64,000 nt of DNA from positions 124,001-188,000 of the forward strand of contig JAUMWB010000003.1 in the NCBI GenBank assembly GCA_030529845.1, given 5' to 3'. Below are positions 16,481 through 25,698 of this stretch, one piece after another; positions within the stretch are counted from its first letter, which is position 1, and each line of letters starts with the position of its first letter. The notes under the pieces were generated by a model. It saw nothing but the letters and a program-made list of their open reading frames with translations, was not told the origin of the DNA and made no database searches. The stretch is from Rothia sp. (in: high G+C Gram-positive bacteria). Lineage in GTDB: Bacteria > Actinomycetota > Actinomycetes > Actinomycetales > Micrococcaceae. The position numbers and the translations under genes were made by a program.

Positions 16481-17104
16481 CTAGATAGTAATCAGCGGTG
16501 AGGAGGAGTAGACCAGGTCGGCTTTGCCGTCGGCTAGGTGGTAGAAGACGCCAATAACGGCCAGGGATCCATCTTCGATACCTTCGCGGATGATCCCGGA
16601 CTGCTCGGCAATACGGGCAGCGGTCTGACGGGTATGCTCAATCACCATATCGTTGATGGTGGCCCCCTCGGGTAGCTCCGGGGAGATAACCGACGGCAAA
16701 ATACCTTCCACCAGGTTGCGGATAAAACCACCGGGCATTTCACCCTCCACCAGGGCCTTGTGGGTGGCGGTAATAGCACCACAGGAGTCATGGCCCAGCA
16801 CCATAATCAGCGGGGTCTTGAGCTCCCCGCTGGCGTATTCCAGGGAGCCGAGTACGGCGTCGTCCAGTACCTGCCCGGCAGTACGTACCACGAAGGCGTC
16901 GCCCAGGCCCAGGTCAAAAATAATTTCAGCTGCTAGGCGGGAATCGCCACAGCCGAAAATAGCGGCGAAGGGGTGCTGGCCGGCTACGAGTTCAGCGCGA
17001 CGGGCTGCGTCCTGGTGGGGGTGGGAGCGGTTGCCCGCCACAAAGCGGGCATTGCCCTCAACAAGTCGCTCCCAGGCCTGGACGGGGGTTTCGATGGCGG
17101 TCAT
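16481..17104 (-). CDS. Beta-class carbonic anhydrase
   Basis: 207 residues. Zinc ligands and the catalytic dyad are readable: CGDSR (Cys, Asp, Arg; about residues 52-56) and HDSCG (His and Cys; about residues 104-108). It hydrates CO2 to bicarbonate in the cytosol, supplying carboxylases. No membrane segment, so it is not a SulP fusion. The gene is on the same strand as fumC, about 100 bp upstream of it. Confidence 0.92.
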   Translation of the reverse strand: MTAIETPVQAWERLVEGNARFVAGNRSHPHQDAARRAELVAGQHPFAAIFGCGDSRLAAEIIFDLGLGDAFVVRTAGQVLDDAVLGSLEYASGELKTPLIMVLGHDSCGAITATHKALVEGEMPGGFIRNLVEGILPSVISPELPEGATINDMVIEHTRQTAARIAEQSGIIREGIEDGSLAVIGVFYHLADGKADLVYSSSPLITI

Positions 17105-17208
17105 GGCAGGCGTCCTTTCGCAGCGGTTTAGCTTTAACCTAGCAATCTGCCCGGCCGATGGTGTGTGTAAGGCGAATTACATTTTAAAGCAGGACGCCGG
17201 TGGGCGGC

Positions 17209-17904
17209 TTACTGAATTCCGCTTGAGGGAGTGGGAGAAGCCGTGGAAGTAGGAGCCTTCATGTAGGCGACAGTAGCCTCAGCCAGGGCCTGGAACTCGG
17301 CTGCCTCAGCTTCGCCCTTGAGAATGACGGTGGTGCCGTCCACCTCACCGATGTAGAAGGTGGTGATCTTGTCTTTATCGTCATCATCGACGAGGGAACG
17401 CACGTCCCAGTCCACACCACCAGCTTGAACCGTAGCCTCGGGTACCGCCTGCCCCACTGTTTGCGCAATCCAGGTGGGGTTGGTGTCCTGCGCCTGAATC
17501 AGCTCAATAAAGTCGCTGGTAGGAGTCACCTGGCCGGTGGACCAGTAGTTGATACCGTCTGCCTGGCCGGTAACCCAGCGAGCGTAGTTGTAGTGCCAGC
17601 CCTCCTGCTCGGCGGCGGCAACGGGGTAGCCAGCCTGGTTGCTTGCTTCATAAGCGATGACCGGCAGGTCAACGGTGGGCCGGTAGGGGTTCTTGTTGGG
17701 CTGCGGCATCAGCCAGATCACCGGTAGCAGCAGCAGCACCATGACAATCATCGAAATTACCATGTTACGGGCGGGCGCATTGATACGGGCCGCCTGTTTT
17801 TTGGTAATTTGCGGGATGACCTGCTCGGTGGTGTCCGGGGCCTGGGTTTCAGGGGCGGACGCCTGGGGCTGGGGCTGCTTGCTAGGGTTAGTCGATGAAG
17901 TCAC
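17209..17904 (-). CDS. DUF4245 membrane-anchored protein
   Basis: 231 residues: a proline- and glutamine-rich cytosolic N-terminus (about 45 residues), one membrane helix (MVISMIVMVLLLLPVIWLM, about residues 48-67), and an extracytoplasmic domain with the DUF4245 marks NPYRPTVD, GWHYNYARW and YIGEVDGTTVILKG. The tail is Ser/Thr/Pro rich. Function unknown. It diverges from glpX, the same neighbour it has in mycobacteria and other actinobacteria. Confidence 0.85.
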   Translation of the reverse strand: MTSSTNPSKQPQPQASAPETQAPDTTEQVIPQITKKQAARINAPARNMVISMIVMVLLLLPVIWLMPQPNKNPYRPTVDLPVIAYEASNQAGYPVAAAEQEGWHYNYARWVTGQADGINYWSTGQVTPTSDFIELIQAQDTNPTWIAQTVGQAVPEATVQAGGVDWDVRSLVDDDDKDKITTFYIGEVDGTTVILKGEAEAAEFQALAEATVAYMKAPTSTASPTPSSGIQ

Positions 17905-18093
17905 GCCTCCTATTCTGGTCTATAAGAGGCGCACTGTGCCACTTGTGGGCGGTAATGAGCGGCGTCATCTGTGTCAAGTAGGGGCTGACTGGCCCGTAAT
18001 AGGGGGCACAAGCGAGTAGGCTAGAAGATGGAGGCTGAGCGACCGATAGTAGGGAGCCAGCTGGCATAGTTAGAAGCTACTCGAAGGTGAGTC

Positions 18094-19089
18094 ATGTCAA
18101 ACGTAAACAACGAAGATCGTAACCTAGCGCTGGAACTGGTGCGTGCTACCGAGGCTGCCGCTATTGCCTCTGGCCCGCTGGTGGGTGCAGGGGATAAGAA
18201 CATGGCGGACGGCGCTGCTGTCGACGCTATGCGTGCCCGCCTTAAGACCGTGCACTTCAACGGCACCGTGGTGATTGGTGAGGGGGAGAAGGACGAGGCC
18301 CCCATGCTCTTCAATGGTGAGCAGGTGGGCGATGGTTCAGGAGCCAAGTTCGACGTAGCTGTTGACCCGATTGACGGTACCCGCCTGACTGCCCTGGGTA
18401 TGGATAACGCTCTCTCTGTTATTGCGGTAGCTGAAGGTGGCACCATGTTTGACCCCTCGGCTGTCTTTTACATGGAGAAGCTGGTCACCGGCCCCGAAGC
18501 CGCCGACATGGTAGACCTGCGCCTGCCGGTTAAGCAGAACCTGCACCTGGTTGCTAAGGCCAAGGGCACCAGCATCAGCCAGCTCACCGTTTGCGTGCTG
18601 GACCGCCCCCGTCACGCCAAGCTGGTTGAAGAAATCCGTGCCACCGGTGCTCGTACCCGCATGATTCTTGACGGCGACGTTGCGGGCGCTATCGCTGCTT
18701 GCCGTGAGGGCACCGGTGTGGACCTGATGATGGGAACCGGCGGCACTCCCGAGGGTATCGTGGCTGCCTGCGCTATCAAGGCCACCGGCGGCATTATTCA
18801 GGGTCGTCTGGCCCCCGTTGATGACGCCGAACGCCAGAAGGCCCTGGACGCTGGCCACGACCTGGATGCGGTACTTACCACCGATGAGCTGGTCACTACC
18901 GATAACTGCTTCTTTGCCGCAACCGGTATCACCGATGGCAAGCTGCTGCGCGGTGTGCGCTACGGCCGTGACACCGTCACCACCCAGTCCCTGGTCATGC
19001 GTTCCAAGTCAGGCACCGTGCGCCTGATTGAGGCCGAGCATAAGCTCTCCCGCTACTCAGCTATGATTGCAGGAACTATGAACAAGTAG
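18094..19089 (+). CDS. glpX: Class II fructose-1,6-bisphosphatase
   Basis: 331 residues. Dephosphorylates fructose 1,6-bisphosphate in gluconeogenesis. Lithium-sensitive phosphatase motifs: [31 protein letters not shown] (metal-binding DPIDGT), and DGDVAGAI with the substrate-binding [20 protein letters not shown] precedes ATG 18094. A TAGGCT -10-like box is at 18017-18022. It is the actinobacterial glpX at its conserved position next to DUF4245 and fumC; no class I enzyme is present here. Confidence 0.94.
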   Translation: MSNVNNEDRNLALELVRATEAAAIASGPLVGAGDKNMADGAAVDAMRARLKTVHFNGTVVIGEGEKDEAPMLFNGEQVGDGSGAKFDVAVDPIDGTRLTALGMDNALSVIAVAEGGTMFDPSAVFYMEKLVTGPEAADMVDLRLPVKQNLHLVAKAKGTSISQLTVCVLDRPRHAKLVEEIRATGARTRMILDGDVAGAIAACREGTGVDLMMGTGGTPEGIVAACAIKATGGIIQGRLAPVDDAERQKALDAGHDLDAVLTTDELVTTDNCFFAATGITDGKLLRGVRYGRDTVTTQSLVMRSKSGTVRLIEAEHKLSRYSAMIAGTMNK

Positions 19090-19121
19090 GGTCCTAGAGT
19101 AGATTTAGAGTCGAATACCAG

Positions 19122-19234
19122 AAGATTGAGCAGGTCTTCCCGAAAGCCGACTGGCTGGGGCTGGCATGAATTGGGCGAGCGCCCAGCGCGAGCCCAAGAA
19201 GGTTAGTCGGCGAAGGGAACACCTGCTCAATCTT
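19122..19234. terminator. Long hairpin structure between glpX and femX
   Basis: Outer arms 19122-19135 and 19221-19234 are perfectly complementary over 14 bp and end in TTATTT; inside, GCCGACT (19146-19152) pairs with AGTCGGC (19205-19211) and a GGGCGAGCGCCC hairpin forms the tip. At 113 nt it is much larger than the other terminators in the window. It lies between convergent genes and partly reaches the last base of femX. Confidence 0.7.
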
Positions 19235-20254
19235 TTATTTACTGATTTTTGCGCGAACCTGCCCGACAGCGTCCTTAGCCTTGGGCAGTAGGGTCGTGGT
19301 GGCGAACTTCTTACCCGATGCAAGGGCTTCACGGCCTGCACGGATGCCTTGGTAGGCCTTGTAACCGGGGGTGGAGACGGGTAGGTCCCAGGTTCCGGGG
19401 TAGGCAATGGAAGTGCCGCCGAAGGACTTCTTAAACTGGGTGAAACCGGCCCACTCGTGCTCCGGGTCATCGGTCGGGGCGATACCGAAAAGGTCGAGTT
19501 GCTTGAGGCCTTGTTCCTTAGCATCGAGCATGATGTAAGAGAGCAGGGGGGTGCCAACTTTCAGTTTGCGGTGCTCAAAGGAGGTGGCGGTATGAGCGTA
19601 GACCCGGGTGTCATCGGAGTCGTAGTTGAGGGAAGCACCTATGGGCTTACCGTCTACCTTGGCGATGAAGAGAGTGGCGGCACCGGCAGGCATGAGTACT
19701 TCTGCGACCTTGGCTAGGTAGTCGTCTTGCTGGCGGTTGAAGCCGAGACGGGTAGCGGTTTCGTCCAGGTATTTGAGCAGGATTTTGATATCTGCGGGGT
19801 CCTGGGATTTTTCGAAGGTTACGCCCTTCTTATGGATGTTGCGGTGCAGGTTGCGGTTTGATGATGACATGCCTTTGATGAGGTCGTCTTCACTCTGGGT
19901 GAGGTCGATCATCTGGGTGTGGGCAGGCTGAATCTGACGCGGGGAGAGTTTGAAGCCGCGTGCTGCGAGGAAGGCCTCTCCGCTTTGGTTGCCCCAGATA
20001 TCTGACTGGGTGGGTTCTACACGAACGAACCAGCACTTGTTTTCTGAGGCTACTCGTTTAAGGTCTGCAATGGCTTCGTCGAAGGCGGCGGCGCTGTTGG
20101 CCTCCGGGCCGTAGGGGGTGTAGAGATAGCGGCCGGTTTTGCCGCCTTCCAGAATTGCTAGGTAGCGCCAGCCGTCACCCTGGCCTCTGAAAACTTTGTG
20201 GCCATTTGCCTCTTGAAACTGGGCCCAGATATCTGATTGCAGAATGTTTGTCAT
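19235..20254 (-). CDS. FemAB/FemX-family peptidoglycan bridge aminoacyltransferase
   Basis: 339 residues made of two GNAT-like halves. Recognisable segments are the N-terminal SDIWAQFQEANGHKVFRGQG, the SSNRNLHRNIHKKGV basic stretch and the C-terminal LDLFGIAPTDDPEHEWAGFTQFKKSFGG, the classic FemX/MurM ending. These enzymes transfer amino acids from aminoacyl-tRNA to the lysine of lipid II, building interpeptide bridges; Lys-type peptidoglycan with bridges is usual in Micrococcaceae. The amino acid added (Ala, Ser or Gly) cannot be told. The C-terminal 40 residues are lysine/alanine rich. Confidence 0.88.
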   Translation of the reverse strand: MTNILQSDIWAQFQEANGHKVFRGQGDGWRYLAILEGGKTGRYLYTPYGPEANSAAAFDEAIADLKRVASENKCWFVRVEPTQSDIWGNQSGEAFLAARGFKLSPRQIQPAHTQMIDLTQSEDDLIKGMSSSNRNLHRNIHKKGVTFEKSQDPADIKILLKYLDETATRLGFNRQQDDYLAKVAEVLMPAGAATLFIAKVDGKPIGASLNYDSDDTRVYAHTATSFEHRKLKVGTPLLSYIMLDAKEQGLKQLDLFGIAPTDDPEHEWAGFTQFKKSFGGTSIAYPGTWDLPVSTPGYKAYQGIRAGREALASGKKFATTTLLPKAKDAVGQVRAKISK

Positions 20255-20290
20255 GGGAACCAGCTTACCGCTTTGCTGCTGGTCGTGGGG

Positions 20291-21856
20291 TTAGGGGACC
20301 GAGCAGGTTCCGTTGTCGCTGAGTTCTGCGGTGAGCTGTGCCCGGTAGGCGGCTGTTTCGATGACATCGAGGCCTGAGCTGGCGGAGGCCTCCCTGCCGG
20401 TAGCTGCGGCTGCTTCGGTTGCGGCGGTGGGCTGGATGCCTGAGGCTGAGTCGGCAATGACCTGCTGTACCGCGGTATGGAGCTGGTCGAAGTCGGGGTA
20501 GGTGGGGAAGAAGGCGTCGAAGTAGGGGGGACCTGCTGCGAACTGAATCAGGTCGTAATTCTTGGACTTGAGGGCGACATCACCCAGGGCTGCCAGGCCG
20601 CTTTGGGGGATGTTGGTTTCGATGACTTGTTCTCCGGCTGCGGTGATGTCTGCGAACTTGGTGAGTACGTTGGCGGGGTCGAGCTGCTTGAGCATGGCTG
20701 CCTGCACGCAGCGCTGGCGGGCCTGGCGGTCGTAGTCGGAGGCCCCTTCGCGGGAGCGGGCGTACCAGAGGGCGTGGAAGCCGTCGAGGTGCTGGATGCC
20801 GGGTTCGATGTAGCCGTCGATGGGGTTGGGTAGGCCTGTGATTTCATTCGTGCCTCCACCAATGGGCACGTAGCCGCCTACGTCGATGGTGATGCCGCCT
20901 AGGGCGTCGATGAGCTGTTCAAAGCCCGACATATCAATGAGGATGTAGTTCTCAACGGTGATGCCGAGGACGCCGGAGACAGCGTCCATGGTGGCTTCAG
21001 CGCCGGGGTCATCTGCTCCGGGGTAGAGGTCAGCGTAGTCGGCGGTGACGGTGGGGTAGAGGGCGTTGAGGATGCATTCGTCACCGCAATCGAAGCCCTC
21101 GGGGTAGACCTCCCAGAGGGGGGAGCCGTCTTCGAAGATGGCGTTTTGCAGGTTACGCGGTACTGAGATAGTAACCGCCTGGCCGGTCTGAGCGTCGATG
21201 GAGACCACGGTCATGGAGTCGGGGCGGCGGCCTACACGGTCGGCGCCGGCGTCCCCGCCCATGAGCAGGATGTTATAGCGGCCGTCCTGCTCCTTGATGG
21301 GGGTGCCACCTGCAAAGATACTACCGAGTGCTCCGCGCCCTACCCAGGTGATGTAGGCGGCATATCCCAGCCCGCCGCCGGTGAGAGCGATGCAGGCGAC
21401 CAGGGCGAGGGTTATCAGGGGTTTGGAGCGGCCTTCGAGCAGGCCGGGGCGGATAGCGCGCAGGGTCGCTAGGAAAAGGTAGACCCAGCCCAGGGCTAGC
21501 CCTAGGAGGGCGGCAGTTACGAGTAAGAGCACCCAGGTGTTGGTGACCAGGGAGAGTACTAGGGTGCGGCGCAGGGTCCAGAGGAGCAGTAGGGCCAGGA
21601 GCAGGCCCCAGACGGTAAAGGTGATTTTTAGAGCCTTGCGGCCCAGGGGTTTCTGCCCGGTTAAGAGCTGGGCAGACCCGGGGAGGAAGAGGGTGAGCAG
21701 AAGTAGGAGCCAGGCCCGGCGGGTGCGGACGGAGGCCGACGCGGCTTCGGGGTGCCGGAGCGGGTCGGTGTAAGTGGGGTCTACCAGGTGCTGGCCCCGC
21801 CCCCTGATACCTGTGATAGGGGCCGCGGAGCGTGGACGCTTGTGCTCACCGGACAT
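20291..21856 (-). CDS. LytR-CpsA-Psr (LCP) family glycopolymer ligase
   Basis: 521 residues. The first 170 contain about four membrane helices (starting AWLLLLLTLFLPGSAQLL), more than the single anchor common in the family. The LCP domain (about residues 195-430) shows NILLMGGDAGADRVGRRPDSMTVVS with the conserved Asp and Arg binding pyrophosphate, SVPRNL, and WYARSREGASDYDRQARQR. LCP proteins attach lipid-linked polymers such as teichoic acids, arabinogalactan or capsule to peptidoglycan outside the membrane. It could act on the polymer made by the 46-64 kb island; that is inference. Confidence 0.9.
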   Translation of the reverse strand: MSGEHKRPRSAAPITGIRGRGQHLVDPTYTDPLRHPEAASASVRTRRAWLLLLLTLFLPGSAQLLTGQKPLGRKALKITFTVWGLLLALLLLWTLRRTLVLSLVTNTWVLLLVTAALLGLALGWVYLFLATLRAIRPGLLEGRSKPLITLALVACIALTGGGLGYAAYITWVGRGALGSIFAGGTPIKEQDGRYNILLMGGDAGADRVGRRPDSMTVVSIDAQTGQAVTISVPRNLQNAIFEDGSPLWEVYPEGFDCGDECILNALYPTVTADYADLYPGADDPGAEATMDAVSGVLGITVENYILIDMSGFEQLIDALGGITIDVGGYVPIGGGTNEITGLPNPIDGYIEPGIQHLDGFHALWYARSREGASDYDRQARQRCVQAAMLKQLDPANVLTKFADITAAGEQVIETNIPQSGLAALGDVALKSKNYDLIQFAAGPPYFDAFFPTYPDFDQLHTAVQQVIADSASGIQPTAATEAAAATGREASASSGLDVIETAAYRAQLTAELSDNGTCSVP

Positions 21857-21896
21857 GTCTTTGCCTCCCTGGCATGGTGGGCCTGAAAAATAACCG

Positions 21897-21934
21897 AGTG
21901 TGGTTGAGTAGCTTGAAATCTACTCAACCACACT
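21897..21934 (-). terminator. Terminator of the purK-purE operon
   Basis: A perfect 15-bp stem (21897-21911 with 21920-21934), loop of eight. Read on the minus strand it is followed by a T-rich run (TTATTTTT), so it terminates transcripts coming from purE before the LCP gene. Confidence 0.8.
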
Positions 21935-22017
21935 ACTGAAAGAAGCTGGGTGCTCCCGGGGTGGTTTTCCTGAACTTGCCCGGTTGGCGGGGAAGAAGAG
22001 GCGGGAGCTTGTAGAGG

Positions 22018-22668
22018 CTAGGGCGCGTAGGGGGTTTTCTGCTGGCCGTCTCGCTCGTCATTGTGGGCGGGGGCAGAGAGCGGCTGTGCCTGGGCGCCAG
22101 CTGCGGTAGAGGTTTCTTGGCTGTCGAGTTCGGCCTTGTGGTCCTCGACCTTGGCGCGCAGAGCGGCACCCTTGTCCATGGCGGTCTGGCGTAGAGAGGC
22201 GGCAAAATCGACGAGGTCGGCTCGCACCTGGCGGGCGAAACCGTCGCTTCCCGAGCCGAGCATACGCAGAGCCAGCAGGCCGGCGTTACGGGCGCCGTTG
22301 ATGGAGACGGTAGCTACGGGCACTCCGGCGGGCATCTGCACGATCGAGAGTAAGGAGTCCATGCCATCCAGGGACTTGAGCTTGACCGGAACACCGATTA
22401 CGGGCAGGGGAGTAACGGATGCCAGCATACCGGGCAGGTGGGCTGCACCGCCGGCACCGGCGATGATGACGCGGATACCGCGGTCTGCTGCTTCACGACC
22501 GTAGGCAATCATGTCTTCGGGCATGCGGTGGGCTGAAACCACATCTGCCTCGTAGGGGATGCCAAATTCTTCGAGTACCTCAGCGGCAGCTTCCATGACC
22601 GGCCAATCTGAGTCTGAGCCCATGACGATGCCGACGATGGGGCTGTTGGAGTCGTAGGGGGAGGTCAT
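22018..22668 (-). CDS. purE: N5-carboxyaminoimidazole ribonucleotide mutase
   Basis: Purine synthesis: moves the carboxyl of N5-CAIR to give CAIR, working right after PurK. The substrate loops GSDSDWPVM (about residue 18), SAHRMPE and [11 protein letters not shown] are intact. The core ends near residue 165; about 50 further residues are hydrophilic, Gln/Ala/Pro rich and probably disordered, making this 216-residue protein longer than the usual 160-170. Presence of purK shows it is the class I (mutase) form. It lies 75 bp downstream of purK on the same strand. Confidence 0.93.
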   Translation of the reverse strand: MTSPYDSNSPIVGIVMGSDSDWPVMEAAAEVLEEFGIPYEADVVSAHRMPEDMIAYGREAADRGIRVIIAGAGGAAHLPGMLASVTPLPVIGVPVKLKSLDGMDSLLSIVQMPAGVPVATVSINGARNAGLLALRMLGSGSDGFARQVRADLVDFAASLRQTAMDKGAALRAKVEDHKAELDSQETSTAAGAQAQPLSAPAHNDERDGQQKTPYAP

Positions 22669-22743
22669 GTGATGCTCCTAGGGGTTAGAGGTGGGGGCGG
22701 ACGCTCGCCCCACAGGCGAGGGCGGGCAAACTGTTTGAGGGGC

Positions 22744-23937
22744 TTAGGGCGCGGTAGGGCCGTCGGTGAGGAGGGTGGCTGCCGCTGTGGCTTGAGCCCG
22801 CAGGGTTCCGAGGTCGGAGGCTGCCCCGGTCATATTGATGTGCCCAATCTTGCGGCCGGGCTTTACTGCCTTGCCGTAGTAGTGCACCTTGGCCGCCGGG
22901 TAGGTTTCCATGAGCTTGGGGTAGATGCCGAAGATGTCTTCGTTCTCCCCGCCCAGGAAATTTTTCATCAGGGCTACCTCGCCCTTGATATCGGTGCTAC
23001 CCAGGGGGTAGTTAGCAACGGCCCGCAGGTGCTGTTCGAACTGGCTGGTGACGGAGCCGTCCTGGGTCCAGTGGCCGGAGTTGTGGGGGCGCATGGCGAA
23101 TTCGTTAATGAGGAAGCCCGCTTCAGAGTCGGGAACCTCAAAGAGCTCAGCGGCCATGACGCCGGTGACACCCAGTTCGGTGGCAACCTTGAGGGCAGCA
23201 GCCTGGGCGGCTTCTGCTACCTCGGAGGAAATGCCGGGGGCAGGAGCGATGACCTCGTCACAGACAGAGTTTACCTGAATGGACTCAGCGACCGGCCAGG
23301 CCATCACCTGCCCTGAATCTCGGCGGGCTACCATGGCAGAGAGCTCGCGGGTAAAAGGAACCTTTTCCTCTACCAGCAGTGCCGAGAAGTCGGTGCGGGC
23401 CGGTAGTTGCTCAAACCAGGGGGTTGACTTAGCGCGGGCGTCCTGCTCACTATCGAGCACCATCACGCCCTTACCGTCATAGCCGCCCCGCGGGGTCTTC
23501 AGCACAACCGGCCAGCCGCCCTCCTTGCCGAAAGAAAGCAGCTCATCGAGGGTACGAACCTCGGCCCACCGGGGGTTAGGCAAACCCAGGCGGTCAACAG
23601 CCTTGCGCATCTCAATCTTGTCCTGGGCGTGAACCAGGGCAGCGGGGCGGGGTTGTACGTTAACACCCTCATCCATCAGACGCTGCAGAAAATCGGTGGG
23701 CACATGCTCATGATCAAAGGTGAGCACATCAACCTCGCGGGCAAAAGCTGCCAGCGTATCGTAATCGTGGTAGTCACCCACCGGTGCCAAGGGCACCGCC
23801 CGGCGAGCGCAGACGTCCTCGCTCTCAGCCAGAATACGAAGGTCGAAGCCAAGCTCGGTAGCGGCGGGCGCCATCATGCGCGCCAGCTGGCCGCCACCTA
23901 CAACACCAATTTTGGGTCCAGTCATAGGGTAAGTCAC
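22744..23937 (-). CDS. purK: N5-carboxyaminoimidazole ribonucleotide synthase
   Basis: ATP-grasp enzyme making N5-CAIR from AIR, bicarbonate and ATP. The N-terminal Rossmann-like motif GVVGGGQLARMMA, the ATP-grasp loop KTPRGGYDGKGV and INEFAMRPHNSGHW with metal ligands are all present. Start: a promoter with TTTACA (23968-23973), 17-bp spacer and TAGCCT (23945-23950) places the transcription start at GTG 23937, giving a leaderless message; ATG 23925, four codons on, is the alternative and has no ribosome site. Forms an operon with purE and diverges from gtrA. Confidence 0.92.
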   Translation of the reverse strand: MTYPMTGPKIGVVGGGQLARMMAPAATELGFDLRILAESEDVCARRAVPLAPVGDYHDYDTLAAFAREVDVLTFDHEHVPTDFLQRLMDEGVNVQPRPAALVHAQDKIEMRKAVDRLGLPNPRWAEVRTLDELLSFGKEGGWPVVLKTPRGGYDGKGVMVLDSEQDARAKSTPWFEQLPARTDFSALLVEEKVPFTRELSAMVARRDSGQVMAWPVAESIQVNSVCDEVIAPAPGISSEVAEAAQAAALKVATELGVTGVMAAELFEVPDSEAGFLINEFAMRPHNSGHWTQDGSVTSQFEQHLRAVANYPLGSTDIKGEVALMKNFLGGENEDIFGIYPKLMETYPAAKVHYYGKAVKPGRKIGHINMTGAASDLGTLRAQATAAATLLTDGPTAP

Positions 23938-23944
23938 ATTCACT

Positions 23945-23973
23945 AGGCTACCTGGGCACACGGTGCTTGTAAA
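23945..23973 (-). promoter_or_regulatory. purK promoter, probably leaderless
   Basis: On the minus strand TTTACA (five of six to TTGACA), a 17-base spacer and TAGCCT; the -10 box ends seven bases before an in-frame GTG (23937), so the first transcribed base is expected at the start codon. Confidence 0.7.
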
Positions 23974-24209
23974 AGCCCCAGCTACATGCTGAATAGACCC
24001 AGAGGCACCGGGGCCAGTTCTCAGGCAATGCCCCGCAATCTGTGAGCAAAACACTACCCCTGCCAGGAGGGTACCGAGCCCATAGCGCCTGTACTATGTG
24101 AACAGAAAAGACCTGCTCCCCAGTTCAGTCGGTGCGCCCCAGGCTTCCCACCGAACTCATGCACGTTCCCGCCGGGAGGGGCCCGCACCAGAAGACTAGG
24201 GAGAAAACC

Positions 24210-24785
24210 ATGAGCTCGCTCAAACAGCGCCTAGAGACCCTGTGGCATAGTCACGGCAGAGAGGTCTTGCAGTTCCTGAGCGTCGGTGGCATAGCCTTCG
24301 TCATCAACTCCCTGGTGACCTGGTCGCTCATGCACTCTATCTTTGCCGACGGGCACGCCAAGGCCAAGGTTGTAGCCGGCATCGTCGCCACCATCTTCTC
24401 TTGGGTTGCCAACCGCCTGTGGACCTTCCGTGAAAAGCGCACCGGCAACAAAGTACGCGAAGCCGTTGAATTTGGCATCGTCAACGCCATCGGTATCGGT
24501 GTTGAGGCCTCCTGCGTGCTCTTTAGCGTCTACGTGCTGGGCCTAACCAGCCCGCGGGCGTCCTTTATCTCGGGCACTATCATCGGTACCATCTTGGGTA
24601 CCATCGTGCGCTACTTCCTCTACAAGTTCTGGGTTTTTGCCCAGAGTAAGAGCCACAGTGACGATAAGACCACCGAGGAAAAACGGGCCGAGCTCATCGA
24701 AGAAGCCACCAAGATTATGACCGGCTCCCTGCCTATTGTTGAGAAGGCAGAGACCGGGCCCGTTCGTCGGCCAAAACTCGACTAA
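24210..24785 (+). CDS. GtrA family membrane protein
   Basis: 191 residues from ATG 24210, preceded by AGGGAG at six bases. Four membrane helices in the GtrA pattern: FLSVGGIAFVINSLVTWSLM, VVAGIVATIFSWVANRLWTF, a third around AIGIGVEASCVLFSVYVLG, and GTIIGTILGTIVRYFLYKFWVF. GtrA-type proteins flip or hand over polyprenyl-linked sugars for cell-surface polymer decoration. The C-terminal 35 residues are charged. Conserved position divergent from purK in actinobacteria. The last 53 bp overlap the convergent TIGR03089 gene. Confidence 0.87.
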   Translation: MSSLKQRLETLWHSHGREVLQFLSVGGIAFVINSLVTWSLMHSIFADGHAKAKVVAGIVATIFSWVANRLWTFREKRTGNKVREAVEFGIVNAIGIGVEASCVLFSVYVLGLTSPRASFISGTIIGTILGTIVRYFLYKFWVFAQSKSHSDDKTTEEKRAELIEEATKIMTGSLPIVEKAETGPVRRPKLD

Positions 24786-25485
24786 GACGCTCCTGCTCCC
24801 AGGTAACTTGCGGGTCAAGAATCAAAGCCGCGCGGCCTGACGCTATCACAGCTAGAGCTTGCTCTAGGGAGGCGGCATCGAAGCGCTCGCCCGCTACCTG
24901 GAGGGCAGCTACCTCACGGTCATACCCAGAAGACAGGGCTGAAACCTGGTGGGCCAGCCGCTCCATCAGCTGGGTATTGCTGGTACCCTCCCAGGCCAGT
25001 CCTTCAGAGTCAGGTTCTGCCCACCCCATGTAAACATCGGGGTGGGACCTGACCTCAGCCGCGTAATCAATCGTTCCCGCAGGTAGCTGCCCCATAAAGC
25101 GCGGAGCTAGCGGTTCAGAGGCCACAGCCAGCAGGTACTCTTCCGCTGCACCTTCTAGCTCTGCGGTATCAAAGGCGGCGCGGACGTCCGCCCCCGCCTG
25201 CTGCTGCCAGGTGAGGGCGGCTCCCACCCGCAGACCTGCTGCCGCCAGAACCAGCGAACGCCAGTGCAGGCGCTCGGGCAGGGCCAGTAGGGAGCCAGGT
25301 TCCAGCTCGCACTCGTCCACCAAAAAGTTAGCGGTCTTAGCAACCCAGTTATCAAAAACCCTGCCCGAAAGCTCGATGCGCTCACCCGGTACCGAATACC
25401 AGAGCAGGGCAGGGAACTGGCGCTGGGCCAGCAGGTTCATGAACCGTGGGAAAGAAGAACCCACCTGGGGAAATGATGCTGTCAT
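24733..25485 (-). CDS. TIGR03089 family protein
   Basis: 250 residues from ATG 25485 with AGGGAG upstream. It looks like the N-terminal part of an adenylate-forming (acyl-CoA synthetase-like) fold: PALLWYSVPGERIELSGRVFDNWVAKTANFL and LPERLHWRSLVLAAAGLRVGAAL, but the ATP-binding and catalytic core motifs of true AMP-ligases are absent. TIGR03089 proteins are actinobacterial, of unknown function and usually near LCP and purEK genes, as here. Overlaps the end of gtrA by 53 bp tail to tail. Confidence 0.8.
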   Translation of the reverse strand: MTASFPQVGSSFPRFMNLLAQRQFPALLWYSVPGERIELSGRVFDNWVAKTANFLVDECELEPGSLLALPERLHWRSLVLAAAGLRVGAALTWQQQAGADVRAAFDTAELEGAAEEYLLAVASEPLAPRFMGQLPAGTIDYAAEVRSHPDVYMGWAEPDSEGLAWEGTSNTQLMERLAHQVSALSSGYDREVAALQVAGERFDAASLEQALAVIASGRAALILDPQVTWEQERLSRVLADERARSLPSQQ

Positions 25486-25613
25486 GCTCCCTACTCTAGG
25501 GCACCGCTCGCTTTGCAGCCAGAAGGGGTTGTCTGAGGTAAATGCATATACCACAGAGAAACGCAAATTATTGTGAGAGAATCTCGTATGAAGAAGATTT
25601 TTTTAATCTCAGC

Positions 25614-25643
25614 TTGACGAACAGCCCGTTACACGCGTGTAAT
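25614..25643 (+). promoter_or_regulatory. whiB promoter overlapped by a perfect 14-bp palindrome
   Basis: TTGACG (25614-25619), an 18-base spacer and TGTAAT (25638-25643). The palindrome TTACACGCGTGTAA occupies 25629-25642, covering nearly all of the -10 box, a classic repressor position. It resembles the BldD half-sites TNAC/GTNA known from Streptomyces but its centre is one base longer than that consensus, so the regulator is unassigned. Confidence 0.6.
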
Positions 25644-25698
25644 TAGGTGCAGGGAATTTTTTATTCTGTCCTCAATTTGGGATATGAAAGGGAAGAAT

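Noticed and set aside
22669-23316. 215-residue plus-strand frame opposite purK
   Set aside because: Complement of a clear ATP-grasp gene; glycine/valine-rich composition typical of an antisense shadow.
25629-25642. BldD binding site
   Set aside because: Half-sites fit but the centre is one base longer than the published Streptomyces consensus as I remember it, so reported only as an unassigned palindrome.
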